In this document: piece by piece, positions 1-8,100 of the stretch
Numbering within the stretch: the stretch's first letter is position 1
How the letters are laid out: each line of letters opens with the position of its first letter
NCBI GenBank assembly: GCA_945979635.1
Contig: CAMFPZ010000008.1
Span: forward strand, 1 to 12,428
Reading direction: 5' to 3'
Origin: an uncultured Eubacterium sp.
Lineage (GTDB): Bacteria > Bacillota > Clostridia > Oscillospirales > Acutalibacteraceae
DNA: 12,428 nt
Notes under the pieces: generated by a model
Database searches by the model: none
Told to the model about the DNA's origin: nothing
Seen by the model: the letters and a program-made list of their open reading frames with translations, nothing else
Translations under genes and position numbers: made by a program

Positions 1-38
1 CCGTTACACTATACCTCTATATTCGCTTTTGCTATGCT

Positions 39-66
39 ATTATAACATATTTTTTTGGAATATCAA
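39..66 (-). promoter_or_regulatory. Leftward (divergent) promoter
   Basis: Read on the minus strand, TTGATA (61-66) is followed after 16 bp by TATAAT (39-44), with a TG one base upstream (extended -10, TGTTATAAT). This fits a sigma-A promoter firing out of the left edge of the window. No start codon with a ribosome binding site is seen in the remaining 38 bases, so the gene it serves begins outside. Confidence 0.55.
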
Positions 67-93
67 GTGTTTTTTCTGCTTTTTTTAGTTTTT

Positions 94-122
94 TTGAAAA
101 AATTAGATTTTTGTGCTATAAT
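94..122 (+). promoter_or_regulatory. Promoter of the nitroreductase gene
   Basis: TTGAAA (94-99), 17-bp spacer, TATAAT (117-122), with an extended -10 TG at 114-115. This is close to the ideal sigma-A promoter. Transcription should begin near 128-130, about 30 nt before the ATG at 161. The upstream T-runs (51-56, 70-75, 80-86, 89-95) may act as an UP-like or curved element shared with the leftward promoter. Confidence 0.8.
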
Positions 123-160
123 TGTTATTATTATTTCATTATGTGAGAGGGAGTCTGATT

Positions 161-736
161 ATGTTGAGAGATATTGTAATTAAAAACAGAAGCTATCGCG
201 GATTTGATGAGAGGTATACATTCAGCAAGGAACAGTTGGAGGATTATGTTGACCTGACCCGATACACCGCTTCAAGCGTTAATGCTCAACCGCTGAAATA
301 CAGGATAGTTTATACACCCGATGAGGTTTCTGTTGTGCGACCGCTGACTCGTTGGGCTCGAGCTTTGCCGGATATGACACTGCCGCATCCTAATATGCAT
401 GCAACAGGATTTATAATCATTTGTCAAGATACGGATATTTCGCCTAATCTTGCACGATATCAAAAGGATATTGGCATCGTTGCACAAACTATTACGCTTG
501 CTGCCGTTGAGGACGGTCTGGGCGGTTGTATGATAGGCAATTTTACACCCGACGAGGTTAAGGAAAAGCTTAACCTTGCCGAAAATCTCACGCCTATGCT
601 GATAGTCGCACTCGGCAAGCCTGCCGAAGAAATAGTGATAAAAGAAATTGAAAACGGCGAAGGCACAAATTATTATCGTGACGAAAACGATGTGCATTAT
701 GTGCCGAAAAGGAAGCTGAAGGATATACTGATATAA
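161..736 (+). CDS. Nitroreductase-family flavoprotein
   Basis: A 191-aa protein of the FMN-dependent nitroreductase superfamily, which reduces nitro compounds, quinones or related substrates with NAD(P)H; the physiological substrate cannot be read from the sequence. Family features seen are the N-terminal R-S-Y-R motif (residues 10-13, phosphate side of FMN), the S-S-V-N-A-Q-P segment (38-44), the helix with G-I-V-A-Q-T around 105-110 followed by E-D-G-L-G-G-C (117-123), and A-L-G-K-P-A near 150-155. The length is normal for the compact single-domain members. No signal peptide is present, so it is cytoplasmic. The ATG at 161 is chosen because GAGAGGGAG (143-151) is a good ribosome binding site; an in-frame TTG at 122 lies inside the -10 box and cannot be the start. 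The gene has its own promoter and is followed by another, so it is probably monocistronic. Confidence 0.88.
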   Translation: MLRDIVIKNRSYRGFDERYTFSKEQLEDYVDLTRYTASSVNAQPLKYRIVYTPDEVSVVRPLTRWARALPDMTLPHPNMHATGFIIICQDTDISPNLARYQKDIGIVAQTITLAAVEDGLGGCMIGNFTPDEVKEKLNLAENLTPMLIVALGKPAEEIVIKEIENGEGTNYYRDENDVHYVPKRKLKDILI

Positions 737-737
737 C

Positions 738-767
738 TTGATAATACGGCTGTATATGGGATATGAT
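738..767 (+). promoter_or_regulatory. Probable promoter of the alpha-galactosidase gene
   Basis: TTGATA (738-743), 18-bp spacer, TATGAT (762-767), directly after the nitroreductase stop codon. The expected transcript start near 774 argues against translation from the ATG at 779 and favours the ATGs at 818 or 830. No terminator is visible between the two genes, so read-through from the first gene is possible. Confidence 0.5.
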
Positions 768-817
768 ATAGTCGTAATATGGTGGTTTTATTTAATAATA
801 TTTATATCGGAAAGGAC

Positions 818-2488
818 ATGGAAATTAGTATGAATATTTCATATAGAATTGTGTATGAGGTGCAGGGAGAGGTTTTCAAGGCAAGTTCCCTAAAGACTGC
901 GCATTTTGAGATTAAGGCACAGCAGAAGGGCAACATTTTTGAGGCTTCTATTGTACCTAATGAGCCTGTAAAAATTCTTGATTTTTCTATCAGAATACCA
1001 TATTCATTTTCGCAGGAGAACAGAATTTTTGTTAATGGCTATCAAAGCTGGACTGACAGCATTGAGTATGCTCCTGACGAGCAAATGAGCGAGCAGAGCA
1101 GGCTTACCGAATTTATGGTTATGAAGACTCCGCTCAAGCTCATCGGAATGAATAAATCAGGCGATAATCTTTTCCATAAGTATCCCAGGGATAAGGGCGT
1201 ATTTTATGGCTGGTCATATGGCTATGTTCGAAACGACAACAGAGTGGACTTGTTTGCATCGTTGAACGAAAGGTGCGGATATACTATCGTAACCTTTGAT
1301 GTCAACAACAGTTCGGTCATCATTGGCAAGGACCTTGAGGGCGTAATTTTTGAAACGGAGAAAATGCTCATTTCATTCGTGAAGCTTGAGGGCGAATACG
1401 ATGAGGCTTTTGATGAATATTTTGAATTGCTCGGAGTTGAATGCCGAGAGAGAAAAAAGCGAAACGGCTACACAACATGGTATAATTATTATGGTTCAGT
1501 GACGCAAAAGGATGTTATGCGTGACCTGGACAGTATGTCGAAAATTGACGCCGAAATAGATTGCTTCCAAATTGATGACGGCTACCAAAGGGCAGTCGGT
1601 GACTGGCTCATTACAGATAAGAAAAAGTTTCCTGACGGGATGAAGAGTATTGCTGATACTATTCACGAAAAGGGAATGATAGCCGGTCTTTGGCTCGCTC
1701 CGTTTGCAGGAGTTTCAAGGTCGGAGCTTTTCAAAAATCATAAGGATTGGTTCATTACCGATTCAAACGGTAAGCCATACAAGACAGGTCATAATTGGGG
1801 CGGATTTTATTCGCTGGATATATATAATCCTCAAGCAAGAGAGTATATCAAAAATGTTTTCAATACCGTGCTTTATGAATGGGGATACGATTTAGTCAAG
1901 CTGGATTTCCTTTATGGGGCGTGCGTTTTGCCTATGCACAACAAGACTCGAGGCGAGATTATGTGCGACGCTATGGATTTGCTTCGGGAATGCTGCGGAG
2001 ATAAGTTGATACTTGGCTGCGGTGTTCCGCTTATGCCTGCGTTCGGCAAGGTTGATTATTGTCGTATCGGTTCGGATATTGCTCTTGATTGGAAATGGAA
2101 AAAGCATACGACAAGAGAAGATGTTTCGACTCCTCACGCTGTATGTAATGCGATTTTTCGTCGCCATCTTGACGGCAGAGCGTGGCTTAATGACCCGGAT
2201 GTTTTTTTGCTTCGTGACAGTAATATAAAGACAAGCTTTGAGCAAAGGGCTTTGCTTTCAAAAATTAATTCGATTTTCGGAAGTCTTCTTTTTACCTCAG
2301 ATGATACTGCACAATATGGCGAGGCACAGCTCAACGCCCTGCTTGATGCCTTTGCGAAAAAGGATTATGCGGTTTCTCGTGCGGAATTTGTCGGAAATGA
2401 TATAATGCAGGTTGAATATGAAGAAGATGGCGAGCCAATGCAACTCAAATTTAATATCAAAACCGGCGAAAGACTATCGATAAAATGA
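818..2488 (+). CDS. Alpha-galactosidase, GH36-type (melibiase)
   Basis: A 556-aa glycoside hydrolase resembling GH36 alpha-galactosidases, which release terminal alpha-1,6-galactose from melibiose, raffinose or galactomannan oligosaccharides. Counting from ATG 818, an N-terminal beta-sandwich region (about 1-210, with N-G-Y-Q-S-W at 73-78) precedes a TIM-barrel. The barrel shows F-Q-I-D-D-G-Y-Q (250-257, substrate-binding Asp pair), G-L-W-L-A-P-F (290-296), V-K-L-D-F (360-364, probable nucleophile D363) and R-I-G-S-D (416-420, probable acid/base D420). It is shorter than the roughly 700-aa classical members. There is no signal peptide, so it should act on imported oligosaccharides in the cytoplasm. 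The start is uncertain: GGAAAGGA (809-816) lies just before ATG 818 and 13 nt before ATG 830, and ATG 779 has no ribosome binding site. Catalytic assignments rest on family motifs, and related alpha-galactoside specificities cannot be excluded. Confidence 0.85.
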   Translation: MEISMNISYRIVYEVQGEVFKASSLKTAHFEIKAQQKGNIFEASIVPNEPVKILDFSIRIPYSFSQENRIFVNGYQSWTDSIEYAPDEQMSEQSRLTEFMVMKTPLKLIGMNKSGDNLFHKYPRDKGVFYGWSYGYVRNDNRVDLFASLNERCGYTIVTFDVNNSSVIIGKDLEGVIFETEKMLISFVKLEGEYDEAFDEYFELLGVECRERKKRNGYTTWYNYYGSVTQKDVMRDLDSMSKIDAEIDCFQIDDGYQRAVGDWLITDKKKFPDGMKSIADTIHEKGMIAGLWLAPFAGVSRSELFKNHKDWFITDSNGKPYKTGHNWGGFYSLDIYNPQAREYIKNVFNTVLYEWGYDLVKLDFLYGACVLPMHNKTRGEIMCDAMDLLRECCGDKLILGCGVPLMPAFGKVDYCRIGSDIALDWKWKKHTTREDVSTPHAVCNAIFRRHLDGRAWLNDPDVFLLRDSNIKTSFEQRALLSKINSIFGSLLFTSDDTAQYGEAQLNALLDAFAKKDYAVSRAEFVGNDIMQVEYEEDGEPMQLKFNIKTGERLSIK

Positions 2489-2535
2489 GCTGAAACACGC
2501 CACATAGAATAAATCAAACCGAATTCAGCCACATT

Positions 2536-2572
2536 TTTCAACAGTCTTACGGAGTGTTGAAATTTGCAAATT
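2536..2572. repeat. Inverted repeats in the 3' region of the galactosidase transcript
   Basis: TTTCAACA (2536-2543) pairs with TGTTGAAA (2555-2562) around an 11-nt loop. A perfect 12-bp palindrome, AATTTGCAAATT, overlaps its end (2561-2572) and is followed by a short T-run (2574-2579). This may be a weak first terminator or an RNA 3'-end structure ahead of the strong terminator at 2590. No gene is seen in 2489-2589. Confidence 0.4.
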
Positions 2573-2589
2573 GTTTTTTCACACGCTGA

Positions 2590-2627
2590 TAGGAGCACCT
2601 GGTTAAGGGTGCTCCTAAAATTTTTTT
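2590..2627 (+). terminator. Rho-independent terminator after the alpha-galactosidase gene
   Basis: A perfect 10-bp stem, TAGGAGCACC (2590-2599) with GGTGCTCCTA (2608-2617), has an 8-nt loop. It is followed by AAA and seven T (2621-2627). It separates the metabolic genes from the sigma-factor operon. Confidence 0.93.
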
Positions 2628-2646
2628 AAAAAAATTATGGAAAAGC

Positions 2647-2681
2647 TGTAAGGTTTTGGTCGAGTTATGGTACTATATAGT
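2647..2681 (+). promoter_or_regulatory. Candidate ECF-type (autoregulated) promoter of the sigma/LRR operon
   Basis: TGTAAG-GTTTTGG (2647-2659) resembles the AAC-containing -35 of extracytoplasmic-function sigma promoters. After a 17-bp spacer comes GTACTATATAG (2670-2680), resembling the CGTCTATA-type -10. The -10 region contains a perfect palindrome, ACTATATAGT (2672-2681). The match is imperfect (AAG for AAC, GTAC for CGTC). A weak sigma-A reading (TTGGTC at 2656-2661 with TATAGT at 2676-2681) has too short a spacer. Confidence 0.4.
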
Positions 2682-2717
2682 GGAGACACTAAACAAACGG
2701 AAAGGGGGTGCAGTCCT

Positions 2718-3242
2718 GTGAGCGTGAAAAATAAGAATGCCCAAGAGGAGTTCAAGCAGTTGTTTGACAGGCATTACACTTATGTGTATAAGTTTTGTCT
2801 TTCGCGGTTGCCGCAGGACAGAGCATATGCCGAGGATTGCACCCAAGAAGCTTTCCTCGTTCTCTACAAGAGGCTTCAAGCCGGAGAAGAAATTGAGCAC
2901 CCCTTTGCTTTTCTTCTCCAAACGGCACGAAATTTTGTTCTCAAGCGAGTTCGCGAAATTGAAAGGCGACAAGATGAAATTGATATAAATGATATTGTAC
3001 ATATGCCTGCACAAAATGACGACATTGATGACAGGCTGACCTTTGAGGAATACACAAGGCAAATCAGCGACGCATTAAGCGACAGAGAGGCAGAGGCGTT
3101 CAAACTGAAGTATATTGATGAGCTGGACGCTGATAAAATAGCAGAAATCCAAAACAGAAGTATTGGCTCGGTTTATACGGATTTGAGCCGAATAAGAGAA
3201 AAATTAAGAAAAATTTTCCCAAAGGATTATTTCAGCTCGTAA
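2718..3242 (+). CDS. ECF-type RNA polymerase sigma factor
   Basis: A 174-aa sigma-70-family protein with only regions 2 and 4. Region 2 covers about residues 8-85: F-D-R-H-Y near 16-20, the core-binding stretch A-E-D-C-T-Q-E-A-F (38-46), and the promoter-melting R-N-F-V-L-K-R (71-77). An acidic linker (85-108) leads to region 4 (about 110-165): the L-S-D-R-E-A-E-A-F helix (120-128), then a helix-turn-helix through D-A-D-K-I-A-E-I (137-144) and S-I-G-S-V-Y-T-D-L (148-156), ending R-E-K-L-R-K-I-F. It redirects RNA polymerase to a small regulon, probably including its own operon. The start is GTG 2718, because AAGGGGGTG (2702-2710), nearly the full anti-SD complement, lies 7 nt upstream; the in-frame ATG at 2667 overlaps the likely promoter. 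The next gene follows after 27 nt and encodes a membrane protein in the usual anti-sigma position. Confidence 0.92.
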   Translation: MSVKNKNAQEEFKQLFDRHYTYVYKFCLSRLPQDRAYAEDCTQEAFLVLYKRLQAGEEIEHPFAFLLQTARNFVLKRVREIERRQDEIDINDIVHMPAQNDDIDDRLTFEEYTRQISDALSDREAEAFKLKYIDELDADKIAEIQNRSIGSVYTDLSRIREKLRKIFPKDYFSS

Positions 3243-3269
3243 TCCTTGGTTTTTCGGAAAGGAAGAAAG

Positions 3270-5186
3270 ATGACTGATATTAGACTTGACTCACGCGTGA
3301 TGTCAAATATTAAAAACGAAAACTTAATATCAATGCTCAATGCCGTGATAGACAAAGAGCTCGACAAGGATGTAAGTCAAGTTGATACTGCTCTTGTTGA
3401 GGAATGTATTGATTTGGTACTGAAGCTCGAGCAGGAAGAGGATAGTAGCTTCAGGGCTTTTGTTCCGCTCATCACAAGCGATGAGTTCATGAAGCGGATT
3501 ATTCCTAATACCGGAGTTTGGAAAAAATTGAATGTTTTTGCTCGAGTTGCAGTTGTTGCGGCGGTTGTTGCAACAGGAACGCTGAGCGTTAATGCAACGG
3601 TGAGGGCAATTACAGGCTATGATTTTGTTGAGGAGATTAACAAAAAAATCGTGGCTATGATTAACGGCGATGATGAAAATGAGTTCGATAACGCCGTTTT
3701 GAATGAGATTGAGGAGTCAACGCAGCCCCAATCCAACGAAGAAGAAAATGAAGAAGAAACAGGAAAACCGACTCAAGAGAATGACTCGGCAAAAAATAAT
3801 ACTGTAAATAATAAAACCAATGATAAAGGGACTTCGAGTAAGCCTCAGGGTTCATCTGCGGGCTTTGTTCCGTCGGAGTCTGTTACGGCAGGAAATCCGT
3901 TTAAGCCGTCAAAGGATAAGGCGTTTGTAGGGTTATATTTCGATAGCTCTAATATGAAGAAAAATTATATTTACAATGAGGAGTTTTCCTATGACGGACT
4001 CGAGCTTTATCGAGTTTTCGACGACGGAAGTAAGGAATGGTTGAGCTATACGGAATGCGACAGAACAAAGAATCTTGATACAACTAAGGTAGGCGACCAT
4101 ACCGTCAAGCTCGTTTATGATAATACAATTGTTGAAATAGGCGTTACGGTTCGTCCCGGTGAGGAAACGAGATACAGCACGATTTGCTCGAACGACGACT
4201 ATGATTATCTGCTGACCGACAGAGGAGCATACATAACAAAATACAAGGGGAACAAGAAAAATATAGTTCTCAATTCGATTGACTCAAATGATGTTTATTC
4301 AATTGAAAGCAAGGTGTTTGCATCATCGGATATCGAGAGCTTCTATTCGTCAACATTGAAAAAGGTATCATATTCTGCCTTTGCAAATTGCGGAGCTCTT
4401 TCTCAATTCGCGGCACCGAGTCTTGAGATAATTTCAAACAGAGCATTCCAAAATACAGCTCTTGAAAAAGTTAATGTAGCAAAAGGAGTTACCCGAATAG
4501 ACGATTATGCGTTTTATGGTTGCTCATCTCTCAAGGAGGTTAATTTCCTCGGTGAGGTTGAGGCTATAGGAGGCTTTGCATTTTGCGAATGCACCGAGCT
4601 TGAAAAAATAACGGGAACGCAGAATATTAGGCGAGTTTATGATTTCGCTTTTTATGACAACAAGCTTATGACTCTTGACAGCGGATTGAAGAGACTTTGC
4701 TATGCAGGAGAATATGCCTTCGCATTTTGCAGTAAGATATCAATCGACAGCGTTAATAATATGGAATTTATCGGCGAAGGGGCGTTCAAGCTGGGACCGA
4801 GCATTACGAATGTACATATTACGGGAAGCACAAAGACGGTTGCATACGAAGCATTTAGAGGAGTGCGGCTTGAGTCGCTGACTATTGACGAGGGCGTTGA
4901 AGAAGTCGAGGACTACGCATTTATGAGTTCAACAATTAAGACGCTGAAGCTTCCGAGAAGCCTGAAGAAAATCGGTGAGTATTCATTTTACTCCGGCAGA
5001 CTTCAGCTGGTTTATGGCGGAGATAATGTTAAAAGCGTCGGTTCTATGGCGTTCTATCCCTCGAGTCGTCTGACTATGCAGACCTTGATTAATTCGGCTA
5101 TGCATAGATATGCAATAGAAAACGGAATTAATTGCGTTTTATACGATGAAAACGGTGGAATTATCACGCCGGATGACGAGGTATGA
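3270..5186 (+). CDS. Single-pass membrane protein with Ig-like and BspA-type LRR ectodomain; putative anti-sigma factor
   Basis: A 638-aa protein with no assigned name. Residues 1-87 are a charged, helical, presumably cytoplasmic region with no recognised zinc or RsgI motif. One hydrophobic segment follows (about 88-108, N-V-F-A-R-V-A-V-V-A-A-V-V-A-T), then an acidic Asn/Glu/Ser-rich linker (about 136-205). Next are an Ig-like beta domain (about 214-296, resembling bacterial Ig group 3) and about 12 LRR_5/BspA-type repeats of roughly 23 residues (about 340-625), each with a F-x-x-C-like turn. A typical block-end cap (A-M-H-R-Y-A-I-E-N-G-I, 610-620) closes the array. The expected topology is N-inside, C-outside. 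A cognate sigma gene 27 nt upstream makes an anti-sigma/receptor role likely, comparable in logic to RsgI proteins of clostridia, but this is inferred from position and topology. ATG 3270 is chosen for AAAGGAAG (3258-3265), 4-6 nt upstream; the in-frame TTG 3246 has no such site. Confidence 0.8.
   Translation: MTDIRLDSRVMSNIKNENLISMLNAVIDKELDKDVSQVDTALVEECIDLVLKLEQEEDSSFRAFVPLITSDEFMKRIIPNTGVWKKLNVFARVAVVAAVVATGTLSVNATVRAITGYDFVEEINKKIVAMINGDDENEFDNAVLNEIEESTQPQSNEEENEEETGKPTQENDSAKNNTVNNKTNDKGTSSKPQGSSAGFVPSESVTAGNPFKPSKDKAFVGLYFDSSNMKKNYIYNEEFSYDGLELYRVFDDGSKEWLSYTECDRTKNLDTTKVGDHTVKLVYDNTIVEIGVTVRPGEETRYSTICSNDDYDYLLTDRGAYITKYKGNKKNIVLNSIDSNDVYSIESKVFASSDIESFYSSTLKKVSYSAFANCGALSQFAAPSLEIISNRAFQNTALEKVNVAKGVTRIDDYAFYGCSSLKEVNFLGEVEAIGGFAFCECTELEKITGTQNIRRVYDFAFYDNKLMTLDSGLKRLCYAGEYAFAFCSKISIDSVNNMEFIGEGAFKLGPSITNVHITGSTKTVAYEAFRGVRLESLTIDEGVEEVEDYAFMSSTIKTLKLPRSLKKIGEYSFYSGRLQLVYGGDNVKSVGSMAFYPSSRLTMQTLINSAMHRYAIENGINCVLYDENGGIITPDDEV
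4287..5144 (+). repeat. LRR block of the membrane protein (about 12 units)
   Basis: Coding repeat of about 21-24 residues per unit with the pattern L-x-x-[VI]-x-[LIF]-x(5-7)-[IV]-x-x-x-A-F-x-x-C/S. It ends in a YAxxNGI cap. Units are diverged at DNA level, so this is a protein-level repeat and not a satellite. Confidence 0.8.
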
Positions 5187-5199
5187 AAAGGAGTAGGTT

Positions 5200-8100
5200 A
5201 TGAAAAAGATATGCTATAAATTTTTGAGTATTATTCTATGTATAATGCTTTCGGTATCATGTATGCCGCTCACGGTATTCGCTGAAGAGGAATATGACGG
5301 ATACCTTAATTTTATAAAAGAGGATGCTTCGATTTCCGCAACAAACGGAATTTGTTCGTGGAGCTACGACAGCACAACCAAAACGGTTTATGTAGATGGA
5401 GAACTCCTTGACAGTTATACAAGTGATGACGGGGAAGATCTCGCCCTGCCGATATACAGAGAAACCGAATCAGGAGAAAGAGAATATTGTTATAGGTACT
5501 TTGAGCATATTGTTTTCAGCAATATGGTTGAGGGTATATATTCCTATTGTGACAGAGAGTTTTTCCCTTCGCTCAAAACAGTTGAGTTTGAGGAAGGCTC
5601 GACCCTTAGGACAATCGGAGCTTCGGTATTTGAAAACTCTACTCTTGAAAGCATAACTCTTCCGGCTACACTTTTGGTAATCAATAACAATGCCTTTGCG
5701 TATTCTAATATTAAGCAAATCACAATTCCTGCTTCAGTTAAACAAATCGGAAGCTATGCATTTTCCGATTCACAGTTGAGTGAAATTCGCTTTGAAGAAA
5801 GGAAAACAAGAAATATTCGTTTTGGCGATGGCGTTTTTGCAGGCACACAGTTGACCTCGTTCGATTTTAACGAGGTGCCGATTGATGCAAATTATGTCCC
5901 TGTTGAATTTTTTGACCAGTGCAAAAACCTTGAATCCGTTACTCTTAACGGCACGGATGTCATTATAGGCAGAAGTGCTTTCCGTGCTTGTCCGTCGCTT
6001 TGTGAATTCGATTTCAGCAATGTTATTGAGGTCAGTGAGAATGCATTCTCGAGCTCGGGAATTACAACCGTATCGGGCGAAAAAGTCGTGGATGTAGGTG
6101 AGGGTGCGTTCAGCTATTGCAAAAATCTTACTACGATTAATTTGCCGTTAGTGAATTATGTCAATCATAAACAATTTTTAGAATGCACTGCACTCAGCGA
6201 ATTTAATTTTACGGATATTGTTGAGGTCGGGGACAAGGCATTTATGGGTACGGCTATTGAGTCGGTTGAAAACGATTGTATGGAATATATAGGAGCAAAT
6301 GCGTTTGCCTCCTGCGAGTCGTTAAAAACAGTTAATCTTCCGTTTGCGTCAGAGGTAGGCGGATATGCATTCAGTGATTGCGTTGCTCTGGAAAGCTGTA
6401 ATTTAGGCAGAATAACAGTTGTTGATAATTTTACCTTCTTCAACACTACCTCTCTTAAATCCTTTGATTTTTCAAAGATTGAGCAGGTGTTGAGCCATTC
6501 ATTCGCTAATAGTGGACTGACTAATGTAAATCTCCCAAAGGTTACCACTATTGGCGTGAATGCGTTTGAAAATGCACAGGAGCTCAAGAGTGTTACTCTC
6601 GGAAGTCAGCTTGAAAATATTTCGTCAATGGCATTTTATAATTGCTCTAATGCAAAATTCAATGCATTGCCGAAATCAATAAAGAAGGTGGGAGACCTTG
6701 CTTTTTCAGGCACCGGAATCGAGTCGGCGTCTATTTATGAGGCCTGCACATACGGAAGCGGCGTTTTTATGGACTGCCGAGCACTTACAGATGTAAGTCT
6801 GGAAAGCACGGTTGCTTATATAAAAAAGGAAATGTTCAAGGGTTGTTCATCACTCGAGAGCATAAGCCTTCCGAAGAATCTTGCGGCAATCGAGGCGAAT
6901 GCCTTTCAGGGTTGTTCGTCACTTAATGAAATTTTTGTGCCAACCTATACAACAAAGGTAGCCGATTTAGCCTTTGCAGATTGTCCGTCGTTGGAGAGGG
7001 TAATATTTGCAAAATACTATTTCAGTGCAGGAAAGGATATTTTCCTAAACTCAAATCCTGTTATTTACGGTGCAACCTACTCAACCGCAGAGCAATATGC
7101 TTTGGATAACTCACTTACCTTCAAGGCAAAGGGAAGCGGCGACCTCAGTGCAGAAATCGAGGACCTAATTCAGGACGACGATATGGATAGCGAGGAAACC
7201 TACGGCACATGGCAAAACGGCACATGGAAATACAGTGCCGATAGGTCGACCTTATATATCTTCGGTGAGGGCGTGCTAAACAGCAAGTCAATTTTGGACG
7301 CGGCAGGAAGAGCTTATAACAGCTTCAATGTAGTAATAAACAACTGCGATTACAGTACAGTAAGAATTGTAATCGGAGAGGGAATTACATCAATTCCGAG
7401 TCAGACCTTTAGATACACAAAGGAAATCGTTTCTGTTGTTCTTCCGAATTCGCTTGAGACGATTGATTACAGAGGATTTTACAATGCTTGGATTGATACG
7501 GTTGAGTTCGGCTCGGGACTTAAGGAAATAGGAGCAGAAGCATTCCAAGGCTGTAAAATAACGAGGCTTGTTTTTCCGGAGGATTCGGTTCTCGAAAAGA
7601 TTGGCAACGATGCATTCCGTGATAATTGTCTAACAGAATTTAATTTTCCCGCAACAGTTACATATTTTGGAAAATCGGTTGTTTCGGGCTCGGTATTCAG
7701 CGAGATTGACCTTTCGAGATTTAGCTATGATACAGTATATGGCGATTATATGTTCCAAAACTCGACTATTACGAGCATTGATTTGAGCAATGTAAAGAAT
7801 ATCAGCAATGGTATGTTTTACGGCTGTACGAATCTAACGAGCGTTACAATTCCGAATTCGGTAAAAAGCATTAATTCGGGTGCATTCCAAAGATGTACGG
7901 CACTTACGGATGTTAAGCTTGGAGATACTATAACATCTATTCCGGCTGATTGCTTCTATTTGTGCACAAGTCTTAAGAACATTAATACAAGATATGTTAC
8001 CTCAATCGGTGACAGAGCGTTTTACGGCTGTACCGGCCTTGAATATGCAAATCTGTTTTATGTAAAAACTATGGGTACACAGGCGTTTTGTCAATCCGGA

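Noticed and set aside
122..160. In-frame TTG extension of the nitroreductase gene
   Set aside because: The codon lies within the -10 box TATAAT and before the expected transcript start; ATG 161 has a proper ribosome binding site.
1892..2334. Minus-strand open frames inside the alpha-galactosidase gene
   Set aside because: They overlap conserved catalytic-domain codons and show no protein-family features.
2667..2717. Upstream ATG start of the sigma factor
   Set aside because: It overlaps the likely promoter, has no ribosome binding site, and the added residues do not resemble sigma region 2; GTG 2718 has a near-perfect Shine-Dalgarno.
3246..3269. TTG start of the membrane LRR protein
   Set aside because: No ribosome binding site is present, whereas AAAGGAAG precedes ATG 3270.
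3885..3910. Asn-Pro (G-N-P-F) as an RsgI-like self-cleavage site in the putative anti-sigma
   Set aside because: RsgI cleavage needs a specific folded domain around the Asn-Pro bond; here it lies in a low-complexity linker, so a dipeptide match is not evidence.
5245..5262. Lipobox-like S-V-S-C in the signal peptide of the giant protein
   Set aside because: The -3 position is Ser rather than Leu/Val/Ile, and a good signal peptidase I site V-F-A follows at residue 28.
6165..6587. Minus-strand open frames within the LRR genes (for example 6165-6587, 9423-9704, 10708-11010)
   Set aside because: They are antisense shadows of a clearly coding repeat gene, with no recognisable domains or ribosome binding sites.
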